From contig JAHDWY010000033.1 in assembly GCA_023384315.1 (NCBI GenBank), positions 1,196 through 14,963 on the forward strand: a stretch of 13,768 nucleotides of DNA, given 5' to 3'. The translations under genes and the position numbers were made by a program. Shown piece after piece: positions 1 through 5,709 of the stretch; the first letter of the stretch is position 1, and each line of letters starts with the position of its first letter. A model generated the notes under the pieces. That model saw only the letters and a program-made list of their open reading frames with translations. It had not been told where the DNA came from and made no database searches. This DNA is from Candidatus Hydrogenedentota bacterium. Lineage in GTDB: Bacteria > Hydrogenedentota > Hydrogenedentia > Hydrogenedentales > SLHB01.

Positions 1-384
1 ATTGAACGTCCCCAGCAGATCGATGTCGATGACCGCCTTGAAGCCGTTCGGGCTCATGGCCTCGACGGGACACGGAAAATTACCCGCCGCGCCGCAGATG
101 AGCACGTCCATGGGTCCAAGTTCTTCTTCGGAGCGCTGGTAGGCGGCCTGGAGCGCCTCCGGATTTCGCACGTCCGCCGCGACGGCGCAGACCTTCGCGC
201 CTAGCGCACGCAGTTCTTCCGCTGCGCCGTCGAGCCGTTCTTGCGTGCGGCCGCAGATGCCGAGGTTCGCGCCCAGGGCGGCGAAATTCTTCCCGATGCC
301 GAGATTGATGCCGCTGCCGCCACCCGTGATAAAGACGGTTTTGCCCTTGAACAAGTCCTTCGCGAACACGCTCGTAATCTGCAT
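1..384 (-). CDS. SDR family oxidoreductase, 2,4-dienoyl-CoA reductase-like (partial, C-terminus off the left edge)
   Basis: The first 128 residues of a short-chain dehydrogenase/reductase are present; the rest lies beyond the window. The N-terminus has the NAD(P)-binding glycine motif TGGGSGINLGIG (about residues 20-31; the usual second GIG is GIN here) followed by CGRTQERLD at the end of beta-2. Further on are the VRNPEAL segment, CGAAGNF in the NAG position, and SPNGFKAVIDIDLLGTFN. That last stretch is characteristic of the TER/DECR branch of SDRs (peroxisomal or bacterial 2,4-dienoyl-CoA reductases and relatives), which reduce enoyl intermediates in fatty-acid breakdown. The catalytic YxxxK is not in the window, so the substrate class is inferred. 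The start at 384 is supported by a good Shine-Dalgarno GGAGG (positions 389-393, minus strand), 4 nt upstream. It is transcribed divergently from the ABM gene. Confidence 0.85.
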   Translation of the reverse strand, partial: MQITSVFAKDLFKGKTVFITGGGSGINLGIGKNFAALGANLGICGRTQERLDGAAEELRALGAKVCAVAADVRNPEALQAAYQRSEEELGPMDVLICGAAGNFPCPVEAMSPNGFKAVIDIDLLGTFN

Positions 385-535
385 AAGACCTCCGCAAGAC
401 AGTTTTGCTTTGCCTGACCGGGTTGGAAGTCCACAGCATGCCGGGCGGACCGGCTGATTTCAAACAACCCGCGAGGGTTAGTGTCCTGAACCTTAAGTTC
501 CTTCTCAAAGATCTTGTGTGACGTGTTGCTCAAAG

Positions 536-564
536 TCCCCCTTTGAAGGGGGATTTAGGGGGAT
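536..564. repeat. Palindromic C5/G5 intergenic repeat
   Basis: TCCCCCTT (536-543), spacer TG, AAGGGGGA (546-553) form a perfect 8-bp inverted repeat. A further TTTAGGGGGAT (554-564) repeats the G5 arm, so the left arm could pair with either of two right arms. Motifs of this form are common dispersed repeats in many bacterial genomes, which is general knowledge and was not checked here. There is no T-run on either strand to make it a classic terminator. Confidence 0.5.
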
Positions 565-627
565 GTTTCCTCAGATACCGGTACAAAGAATGAAACGAAT
601 TTCGAATTCGCTACACTAGTATGGACT

Positions 628-645
628 GCGAGGGCTCAACCTCGC
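628..645. repeat. 6-bp hairpin GCGAGG/CCTCGC
   Basis: GCGAGG (628-633) and CCTCGC (640-645) pair perfectly around a 6-base loop GCTCAA. It is probably part of a repeat remnant in the intergenic region. No function can be assigned. Confidence 0.35.
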
Positions 646-706
646 TCTTCCCGGGTAACTGCGCCTGCGATTCTTCGGAGTGCACCTGCCGCGGACTCGG
701 ATGGAA

Positions 707-723
707 GCAGGCTGGAGGCCTGC
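707..723. repeat. 6-bp hairpin GCAGGC/GCCTGC
   Basis: GCAGGC (707-712), loop TGGAG, GCCTGC (718-723) form a perfect stem about 30 bases upstream of the putative ABM promoter. It resembles dispersed intergenic palindromes rather than a terminator, because no T-run follows. Confidence 0.35.
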
Positions 724-754
724 ACCACGATCCTGGACACGACGATCTCCCCAG

Positions 755-783
755 TTGCCTGACCATCCCCAGTGCCGTAGAAT
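755..783 (+). promoter_or_regulatory. Putative sigma-70 promoter for the ABM-domain gene
   Basis: TTGCCT (755-760; 4 of 6 matches to the -35 consensus), a 17-base spacer and TAGAAT (778-783; 5 of 6 matches to -10) lie about 65 bases before the start codon at 848. Spacing and position fit; nothing else confirms it. Confidence 0.4.
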
Positions 784-847
784 CACCGCGGGGAAATTCG
801 TTCAAAACACGAGACCCGTTGTGGTCTTGATTACAGGAGCGCATGCC

Positions 848-1264
848 ATGACCCTATCGCGCAGAACCTTCGTTTCGACCGTGCTCTGTTCCGGCGCCGG
901 TGTGGCCTATGCCGCGGAGAAGGGTGGTGGCGGAAACGCCGGGAGCGATTCCAAGCCCGTCTTCGTCGTCGCGGAAATCGAAGTCAAACCAGGCAAGCGG
1001 GACGAGTTTGTCGCTATTTTCACGAAGAACGTGCCGAACGTCCTCGCCGAAGACGGCTGCATCTTCTACGAACCCGTCATCGACACGGTGACGGATCTGG
1101 CTGCGCAAGCCCCGCGCCGCGACAACGTCATGACGGTGATGGAAAAGTGGTCCAGCCTCGATGCGTTGCGGGCGCACCTTCAAGCTCCGCATATGAAGAC
1201 TTACGGTGAAGCGGTAAAGGATCTAGTCGCGGGCGTCACGATCCGGGTGATGGAGTCCGTGTAG
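848..1264 (+). CDS. Exported antibiotic biosynthesis monooxygenase (ABM) domain protein, putative quinol monooxygenase
   Basis: The 138-residue product has an N-terminal leader with SRRTFV (residues 4-9) followed by a small-residue hydrophobic stretch ending AYAAEKG, which resembles a twin-arginine export signal. Residues about 37-138 match the dimeric alpha/beta ABM fold: VFVVAEIEVKPGKRDEF as first strand and helix, a central CIFYEPVID strand, then VMEKWSSLDALRAHLQAPHM. The MEKW and HLQAPHM elements are hallmarks of the YgiN-like quinol monooxygenase group. Members of this family oxidise quinols or aromatic polyketides without a cofactor; the substrate here is unknown. The start at 848 is chosen because AGGAG (835-839) sits 8 nt upstream and because the Tat-like leader begins there. 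A longer in-frame start at 680 has no such support. The TAG stop directly abuts the first heptamer of the inverted repeat element. Confidence 0.8.
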   Translation: MTLSRRTFVSTVLCSGAGVAYAAEKGGGGNAGSDSKPVFVVAEIEVKPGKRDEFVAIFTKNVPNVLAEDGCIFYEPVIDTVTDLAAQAPRRDNVMTVMEKWSSLDALRAHLQAPHMKTYGEAVKDLVAGVTIRVMESV

Positions 1265-1296
1265 GAATTAAGAATTACGAATTATGAATTAAGAAT
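1265..1296 (+). repeat. Left terminal array of GAATTAN heptamers
   Basis: The units are GAATTAA, GAATTAC, GAATTAT, GAATTAA and a partial GAAT. The array starts on the base after the TAG stop of the ABM gene and is the inverted partner of 1778-1805. Confidence 0.85.
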
Positions 1297-1374
1297 GGTG
1301 GCGCCGAAGCAAGAATACGCCGGACATCGTAAGGTTCTCGACTCAAAAGTACGTCCTTGCATTTTGCTCATGCG

Positions 1375-1779
1375 TCATTCACCGTCACGCATAGATGTAG
1401 TGTTTTTCCGAATAGTTCCGATGAGTCGACATAGTTCTTCCGCTTCCGAGTGAATTGACGCGAACTCGGTTTCGGATAGATAGTCTGTATCTTTCAAGAG
1501 CCGGAGCCAGTATGAGGTTTCTCTTGCCTCCCGATAGGCGATTCCCATCTTCGCTCGAAAATCGGCGCGAGACTGCGCGCCGATAGCCTCCTCGACATTG
1601 GCGCCAATACTCGTACCGCTCCGTAAGACCTGCTTTGACAATACGTGCTCTTTCTTTGTGTCACGCAGGAACTGGCACACATCCGCACGATTCGCACAGC
1701 GAATCCGTAGCTCTTCTGCCGGACTATGTTGTCCGTCTTCATAAGCGTCCGCACCCACAAGTTGCGAATCTTGACTCAT
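1375..1779 (-). CDS. Four-helix bundle protein (23S rRNA IVP / Avd-like family), apparently frameshifted near the N-terminus
   Basis: From residue 35 onward the 134-codon frame is a typical member of the S23/IVP four-helix-bundle family: VLSKQVLRSGTSIGANVEEA, then GAQSRADFRAKMGIAYREA and ETSYWLRLLKD. The family's conserved first helix is not in this frame. It is present in the adjacent frame starting at ATG 1742-1740, reading MKTDNIVRQKSYGFAVRIV. The two join at the TGTGTG run at 1681-1676. Removing one TG would give RIVRMCQFLRDTKK with exactly the family's usual spacing. So the ancestral gene probably began at 1742, and the ATG at 1777-1779, which overlaps the inner edge of the repeat array, probably gives an aberrant N-terminus. 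Relatives are encoded inside 23S rRNA insertions or serve as Avd in diversity-generating retroelements. No rRNA or reverse transcriptase is present here, so the role is unknown. It may be a decayed copy, a sequencing indel, or a tolerated frameshift. Confidence 0.75.
   Translation of the reverse strand: MSQDSQLVGADAYEDGQHSPAEELRIRCANRADVCQFLRDTKKEHVLSKQVLRSGTSIGANVEEAIGAQSRADFRAKMGIAYREARETSYWLRLLKDTDYLSETEFASIHSEAEELCRLIGTIRKNTTSMRDGE
1676..1681 (-). other. Probable 2-bp frameshift site in the four-helix-bundle gene
   Basis: The minus-strand run TGTGTG is where the reading frame of the conserved N-terminal helix (ATG at 1742) must switch to the frame of the remaining protein. One TG unit too many explains the shift exactly. 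Confidence 0.7.
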
Positions 1780-1805
1780 AATTCTTAATTCTTAATTCTT
1801 AATTC
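1778..1805 (-). repeat. Right terminal array of GAATTAN heptamers
   Basis: On the minus strand there are three perfect GAATTAA units and one GAATTAT. The array contains the TAA stop of the potassium channel gene (1787-1785) and runs into the ATG at 1779-1777 of the four-helix-bundle frame. Confidence 0.85.
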
Positions 1806-2804
1806 CCCATTGCCTCCTGCGGCGAAGACGATTACATCGCCGGACTTCAGCTTGGGGAAGTTGATACAATCGAAGCGTTCCTTGCCGCGGTAGACGCGGA
1901 GGACGGAGATGCCCGGCAGATCGTGGGGGTGTTTGCCGACTTCGTCCGGCCGGACGCTGCGTTCGTCCATGCGGAGGGCGCCGCCTACGGAGAGCAGGTC
2001 TTTCATGACTTCGGCGAGATGGGGGCGGCGGGTGGCGGCGGCCATGAGATTGCCGCCGGCGGTGGCGGAGGAGACGATGGTGCGCGCGCCGCTGCGTTGA
2101 AGGAGTTTGACGTTCTCCGCTTCGTGGCACATGGCGATGATGTGGCAGTCGGGATTGAGATCCTGCGCGGTCAAGGCGATGAGCACCGAGGTATCGTCGC
2201 GGCCCGCGCTGATGATGACGTGGGCGGCGCGCTCGATGGCAACGGTCTTGAGCACGCCCTCCTTCGTCGCGTCGCCGCGGATGGCCGCGATGCCCATGGC
2301 GGTTGCGGCTTGCAGCGCGGTCTCGCTCGTCTCGATCGCAATGATGTGGTCCTTGGGGGTTCCCTGCAGCAGGAGTTCTGCGGCCACGGCGGAGTTGGTG
2401 CCGCCGAACCCGCAGAGAATCGTATGCTGGTCGAGTTTGTCCACGATCTGTTTCAATCGAAATTCCTCCTGGAATCGCCGGAACACGAACTGGTAAGCAG
2501 TCCCGAACAGGGTGAAGATGACAATCAAGCGGATGGGGGTGAGCAGCAGCGCGTCCGTGACTCGCGTGGCCGTTTTGACGGGCGTAATGTCGCCGTAGCC
2601 GACGGTTGTAATTGAAACGATGATGAAATAAAGGGTGTCGAAATAGCCGGGCGGCTCGTTGGTTCGGTGATCAAGCAAACCGCCTTCCGCCCACATGGCG
2701 GTCGTGGCAATCAACAGCAGCGCGATGATAAACGCGGCGCGCCACGCAACGTTGTGCCACGTCGGAAAGGAGGGCGGATTGTACAGCGTTCCTTCTTTTG
2801 CCAT
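1785..2804 (-). CDS. Two-TM potassium channel with RCK (TrkA-N/TrkA-C) regulatory domain
   Basis: The 339-residue product is a Kch/MthK-like potassium channel subunit. A first transmembrane helix lies at about residues 20-39 and a pore helix and selectivity filter TTVGYGD at 66-72. The second transmembrane helix follows at about 85-107. A cytoplasmic RCK domain starts near 128, with the Rossmann motif GFGGTN at 132-137 (the usual third glycine is Asn), the acidic tip IIAIETSE, and RGDAT. The C-terminal part (about 265-333) resembles the TrkA-C ligand-binding fold. Four subunits would form a gated K+ pore controlled by nucleotide or ion binding. It starts 3 nt after the PIG-L stop codon, so translation is probably coupled. 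The final codons (ELRIKN and the stop) are encoded by the GAATTAA array, meaning the original 3' end was replaced or extended by the inserted repeat. Confidence 0.93.
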   Translation of the reverse strand: MAKEGTLYNPPSFPTWHNVAWRAAFIIALLLIATTAMWAEGGLLDHRTNEPPGYFDTLYFIIVSITTVGYGDITPVKTATRVTDALLLTPIRLIVIFTLFGTAYQFVFRRFQEEFRLKQIVDKLDQHTILCGFGGTNSAVAAELLLQGTPKDHIIAIETSETALQAATAMGIAAIRGDATKEGVLKTVAIERAAHVIISAGRDDTSVLIALTAQDLNPDCHIIAMCHEAENVKLLQRSGARTIVSSATAGGNLMAAATRRPHLAEVMKDLLSVGGALRMDERSVRPDEVGKHPHDLPGISVLRVYRGKERFDCINFPKLKSGDVIVFAAGGNGELRIKN

Positions 2805-2807
2805 GGC

Positions 2808-5069
2808 CTATTCAGCAGCCGGCTCGGGCGTTCCGAGCGCGAGCATGTTGGCGAACAACCGCAGTGCGCCGGGATGCAATTCACGAATCTGCCGGTACAA
2901 CCCAAGTGCGCAATACAAGTAGTCGCCTTCCCCCACAGGTGCATACAATAAACTGCCAGGCGGAATTTCTTCGCCAGGGTCAATGCAACTGACGAGCGGT
3001 GTGTAGGTTTCCTCCCATTGATCCGGGAAATACAAGCCGCGCTCCTGAATCCAGCCACTCCAGTCCTCGTCGACGATCGCATTGGGCGTCCTGAACAATG
3101 GATGCTCGGGCGCAAGCAGCGTAACCGGCGCGGCTTCCACGGTGACCCGATTGCGCGACACCTGGATCGGATACGGCGCGTATTCCGGTTTCCACTCCTG
3201 CGTTTTCTGATACATGACCAAGATGCTGCCACCCCGGTTCGCGTAGTCGAGCAGGGCCTGGTTGTTTGCGACGAGGTCGGGTCGCACGAGGTAGGCACGA
3301 ATATCGACGATGATCGAGGTGAACGCGTCCAGGCGGTTCGGAGAAAAATCTTCGATTGATAGATCCTCGTGCGGTATACCCAACCGTTCGAGCGTGTTCA
3401 TAAAAGTGTCGTCGTAACTTTGAATCACGCCTACGTTGAGCCCGTCGGGAATCTGAACGTCCACGATCCGCGCCACACCGAAATGGGGTTCGCGTGCGCC
3501 TTCTACCATGACGTTGAGAATGTAGTCTCGCGGTTCGAGGTTTTCGCCAATCGTAGCTCTTACTGGAATGATCTTCTGGTCGCCTTCCGCTTCAAAGGCG
3601 AATTCGGCCCGCTGTTGATCGAGAATGAATCCCGGCGACATAGAGAACACGACCGATCCCGAGTGCGGACCCGGCGTGTGGTTGGTTAGCAGTACGTTGA
3701 AGGTGCAATCCTTGTCCACGCCGCGGCGGACGAGGTACGGCGCACCTGCGAAGTCGACTTCAACAGGACGCGCTACTTCCAGCGCGACAGGGATGCGCAG
3801 TTCGAGCACGTCAGTACCCGCGGTTGATTCGGCCACAACGTCGAACTGGGACACCATGAAGTGCGGGTCGAACAGGTGATCGGCGAGCGGCACGTTGATG
3901 TTGGCCTGCGCGGGAATCGGGACCGAGAGCGTGGCGCTCACGGTTTTCTGCCCTTCCATCCGAATCACCGAGTCATCGGGCGGAGCCATGTCGAACCAGG
4001 GCCTCGGTTCGATGCGGAACCGCACACTTTGCGCTTCCGGTGTACCAAAGTCGGTGAAGCTTGCGGCGATAGAGACGATTTGCCCGGGAACCACTCGCGT
4101 ATCGGCCGGATGCACATCCAGTTGCAGCTCATACTGAAGCACTGATACGCGGTTCCGCCGCTCGCGCTGGCTGTCCAAGGCGTTGCGCTCGGCGAGCCCG
4201 GCGAAGAGAACACCGCGCGACGCCTCGATCGCTTCGCCCGCGACTTCGGCATGGAGGTTCTCCTTCGTCAATACGTAGTGCGCCTGGATCGCGCCGCTCA
4301 GGTAGCGGTCGATAAAGAACTGCATGCCCTGGGAGTCGTGCTCGTCCAGCGCGGCCGCGGCAATCTCGGCGTAGGTCTTGCCGCGAGCGGAGTCGAGTTC
4401 GTTGAAATCGATGGACACGGAGTCCGGCGTCGGGTCCCAGGAGCGCAAATACAGACGCTGCGGTTGCCAGGGCGCGAGGCCTTCCTCCGCCAGTTCCGAG
4501 AACTGCGCCGGATCGCCGGCGGCATCGAAGGCCTCCTGCAGCGCGATGCCGATAGCTTGATGGTGTCCGTGGTCCTTGTTCCGGCCATGGTTCGAAATGA
4601 TGACGTCAGGCCGGGTTTCACGAATGACCCGCGCCAGTCTCCGTACCGTCTCTTCGTGTCCCCAGACGGCAAAGGTCTCCTCCGGGGATTTGGAGAATCC
4701 AAACTCCGGCAGGTCAAGGAAATGGAGATCAGCGCCAGTAATCGCCGCGGCGCGCATCATCTCGCGCGTGCGAATGACCCCCAGTTCGTTGTACAGTTCA
4801 GGTCCAATTTCGTTCTGGCCGCCTTCGCCCCGTGTTGCGATGACCGCGATAGTGTGATACCCATACTTCTTCCGGTACATGGCCAACGTAGCGCCGTCTT
4901 CGTCGTCGGGATGAGCGGCGACGCACATGAGGCGGAGATCGGTGCTGAGATCGAGCACGGCCTGGCGCAACGCAATCTCGCCGAGTTCGGTTTGCTCGGC
5001 GCGCGGCGCAGGACAAATCAAGGCGAACAGTGAAAACATAAAGCCGGTGGAAAGGATGTAGTTTTTCAT
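2808..5069 (-). CDS. Secreted PIG-L family deacetylase with large C-terminal extension
   Basis: The 753-residue product begins with a Sec signal peptide (ILSTGFMFSLFALICPAPRA, likely cleavage after residue 24). The PIG-L/LmbE zinc-dependent N-acetylglucosaminyl deacetylase domain covers about residues 45-300. Its metal motif AHPDDED is at 52-58, TRGEGGQNE at 79-87, and the second metal cluster DHGHH at 166-170. These enzymes remove N-acetyl groups from GlcNAc-containing substrates; the substrate here is unknown. After a middle beta-rich region come about 200 C-terminal residues (from NVGVIQSYDD) that look like a class I glutamine-amidotransferase-like flavodoxin fold, with no catalytic Cys-His-Glu triad recognised. 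The start at 5069 is chosen because the signal peptide begins there; an open frame continues upstream to 5444 only across the opposite-strand phosphatase gene. It is probably co-transcribed with the potassium channel. Confidence 0.9.
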   Translation of the reverse strand: MKNYILSTGFMFSLFALICPAPRAEQTELGEIALRQAVLDLSTDLRLMCVAAHPDDEDGATLAMYRKKYGYHTIAVIATRGEGGQNEIGPELYNELGVIRTREMMRAAAITGADLHFLDLPEFGFSKSPEETFAVWGHEETVRRLARVIRETRPDVIISNHGRNKDHGHHQAIGIALQEAFDAAGDPAQFSELAEEGLAPWQPQRLYLRSWDPTPDSVSIDFNELDSARGKTYAEIAAAALDEHDSQGMQFFIDRYLSGAIQAHYVLTKENLHAEVAGEAIEASRGVLFAGLAERNALDSQRERRNRVSVLQYELQLDVHPADTRVVPGQIVSIAASFTDFGTPEAQSVRFRIEPRPWFDMAPPDDSVIRMEGQKTVSATLSVPIPAQANINVPLADHLFDPHFMVSQFDVVAESTAGTDVLELRIPVALEVARPVEVDFAGAPYLVRRGVDKDCTFNVLLTNHTPGPHSGSVVFSMSPGFILDQQRAEFAFEAEGDQKIIPVRATIGENLEPRDYILNVMVEGAREPHFGVARIVDVQIPDGLNVGVIQSYDDTFMNTLERLGIPHEDLSIEDFSPNRLDAFTSIIVDIRAYLVRPDLVANNQALLDYANRGGSILVMYQKTQEWKPEYAPYPIQVSRNRVTVEAAPVTLLAPEHPLFRTPNAIVDEDWSGWIQERGLYFPDQWEETYTPLVSCIDPGEEIPPGSLLYAPVGEGDYLYCALGLYRQIRELHPGALRLFANMLALGTPEPAAE

Positions 5070-5076
5070 GGCGCAC

Positions 5077-5085
5077 AGTATAGCA
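5077..5085 (-). promoter_or_regulatory. Putative extended -10 element, possibly bidirectional, between PIG-L and phosphatase genes
   Basis: The minus strand reads TGCTATACT, an extended -10 (TGn plus a 5-of-6 match to TATAAT), ending 7 nt before the PIG-L ATG. Transcription would start at or next to the start codon, implying a leaderless or nearly leaderless mRNA. On the plus strand the same bases read TATAGC (5079-5084), a weaker -10 for the divergent gene. No good -35 is seen in either direction. Confidence 0.3.
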
Positions 5086-5103
5086 CGCAAGGCAGCTAAG
5101 GCC

Positions 5104-5709
5104 ATGTCGCGCAATGGGTATGGCGTGGTGGTACTACTGGTGTTGATGACCGCGGGTTGCGCCCTTGTCAACGACAACCTGCGCGTCGTTGAACACGAAG
5201 AGTTGTGGCGATCGGCGCAAATGTCGCCGGAACGGCTCGCGTACACCATCGAGAAGCACAACATCAAGACGGTGATCAGCCTGCGCGGCGTCAATGAAAG
5301 CGAATCGTGGTATCGCGACGAAGTGGCTATCTGCGAGGAACTGGGGGTAACACGCCACGATTTGCCCTGGACCATGCGCCGCATTCCGGAACCACAATCG
5401 CTGCAGCAATTGATGGCGTGGTTTGAAACCGCGGAGAAGCCCATCCTCGTGCATTGTCAGGCGGGCATCCATCGTGCCGGCGTGGCCTCGGCTTCGTACA
5501 AACTGTACAAAGGCGCTGATGTCGAGACCGCGCGCGATCAGTTCGGACTCTATTTCGGCGGCGCGCCCATCGGCAACTTGCTGGACTTGTACGAGGGCAG
5601 CGGGAAGCTTTTCTCGGAATGGGTGCGCACGGATTATCCTGTCGTCTATGCGACAAGATTGGCGGAGGCGGAGATGCAGTCCGAGGCCGGAAAGGACGCG
5701 TCGCCATGA
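5104..5709 (+). CDS. Lipoprotein of the PTP/dual-specificity phosphatase family
   Basis: The 201-residue product has an N-terminal hydrophobic stretch ending in the lipobox MTAGC, with lipidated Cys at residue 19, so it is likely anchored to a membrane on the outer side of the cytoplasm. The rest is a compact cysteine phosphatase: WRSAQMSPERLAYTIEK and IKTVISLRG as in Siw14/DSP-like proteins, a possible general acid in HDLPW (Asp86), and the catalytic CX5R loop HCQAGIHRAG (Cys118, Arg124). The enzyme would hydrolyse phosphomonoesters on phosphotyrosine, inositol phosphate or other small molecules; which one is unknown. The start at 5104 is preferred over an in-frame ATG at 5068 because it gives a normal signal-peptide length and leaves 34 bp to the divergent PIG-L gene. 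Its TGA overlaps the ATG of the HAD hydrolase, indicating translational coupling. Confidence 0.85.
   Translation: MSRNGYGVVVLLVLMTAGCALVNDNLRVVEHEELWRSAQMSPERLAYTIEKHNIKTVISLRGVNESESWYRDEVAICEELGVTRHDLPWTMRRIPEPQSLQQLMAWFETAEKPILVHCQAGIHRAGVASASYKLYKGADVETARDQFGLYFGGAPIGNLLDLYEGSGKLFSEWVRTDYPVVYATRLAEAEMQSEAGKDASP

Larger units (their letters stand above)
385..847. other. Divergent intergenic region with short palindromes; no gene supported
   Basis: About 460 bases separate the SDR start from the ABM start. Short open frames exist but none has a recognisable protein, a ribosome site or sensible composition. The region holds a GC-rich palindrome at 536-553, two perfect 6-bp hairpins at 628-645 and 707-723, and a probable sigma-70 promoter at 755-783 for the ABM gene. 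The hairpins have the look of dispersed intergenic repeats, but no second copy of any of them lies in this window, so that reading rests on general impression. Confidence 0.6.
1265..1805. mobile_element. Inverted-repeat cassette carrying a four-helix-bundle gene (putative MITE/IVS-like element)
   Basis: The left end on the plus strand is a tandem array of four GAATTAN heptamers (1265-1292) plus GAAT. The right end, read on the minus strand from 1805 inward, is again four GAATTAN heptamers (1805-1778). The two 28-base arrays are inverted with 25 of 28 positions identical. Between them lies one gene, for a protein of the 23S rRNA intervening-sequence (IVP)/Avd four-helix-bundle family. Composition is visibly more AT-rich than the flanks. 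Both ends abut the 3' ends of unrelated convergent genes, so the element appears inserted into a convergent intergenic space. No target-site duplication and no transposase are visible, so mobilisation in trans or by another route would be needed. Mobility is inference; the inverted arrays are directly seen. Confidence 0.55.

Noticed and set aside
466..479. Hairpin AACCC-GCGA-GGGTT with a GNRA loop
   Set aside because: A 5-bp stem is expected by chance and it has no link to a gene end or T-run.
680..847. Upstream extension of the ABM gene to an in-frame ATG at 680
   Set aside because: No ribosome site. The extra residues are unlike the family and would bury the Tat-like leader, while 848 has AGGAG at good spacing.
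1265..1296. Heptamer array as a CRISPR
   Set aside because: Units are contiguous 7-mers without spacers, and no cas gene is present.
1265..1805. Diversity-generating retroelement
   Set aside because: The Avd-like protein alone is not enough. There is no reverse transcriptase and no template/variable repeat pair in the window.
1923..2615. A 230-codon open frame on the plus strand over the channel gene
   Set aside because: It is antisense to a clear potassium channel and has low-complexity Gly/Ala/Asp composition typical of a shadow frame.
4251..5033. A 260-codon open frame on the plus strand over the PIG-L gene
   Set aside because: It is antisense to the conserved deacetylase domain and has no recognisable motif.
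5070..5444. Extension of the PIG-L frame upstream of 5069
   Set aside because: It runs antisense through the phosphatase gene, and the signal peptide begins exactly at 5069.
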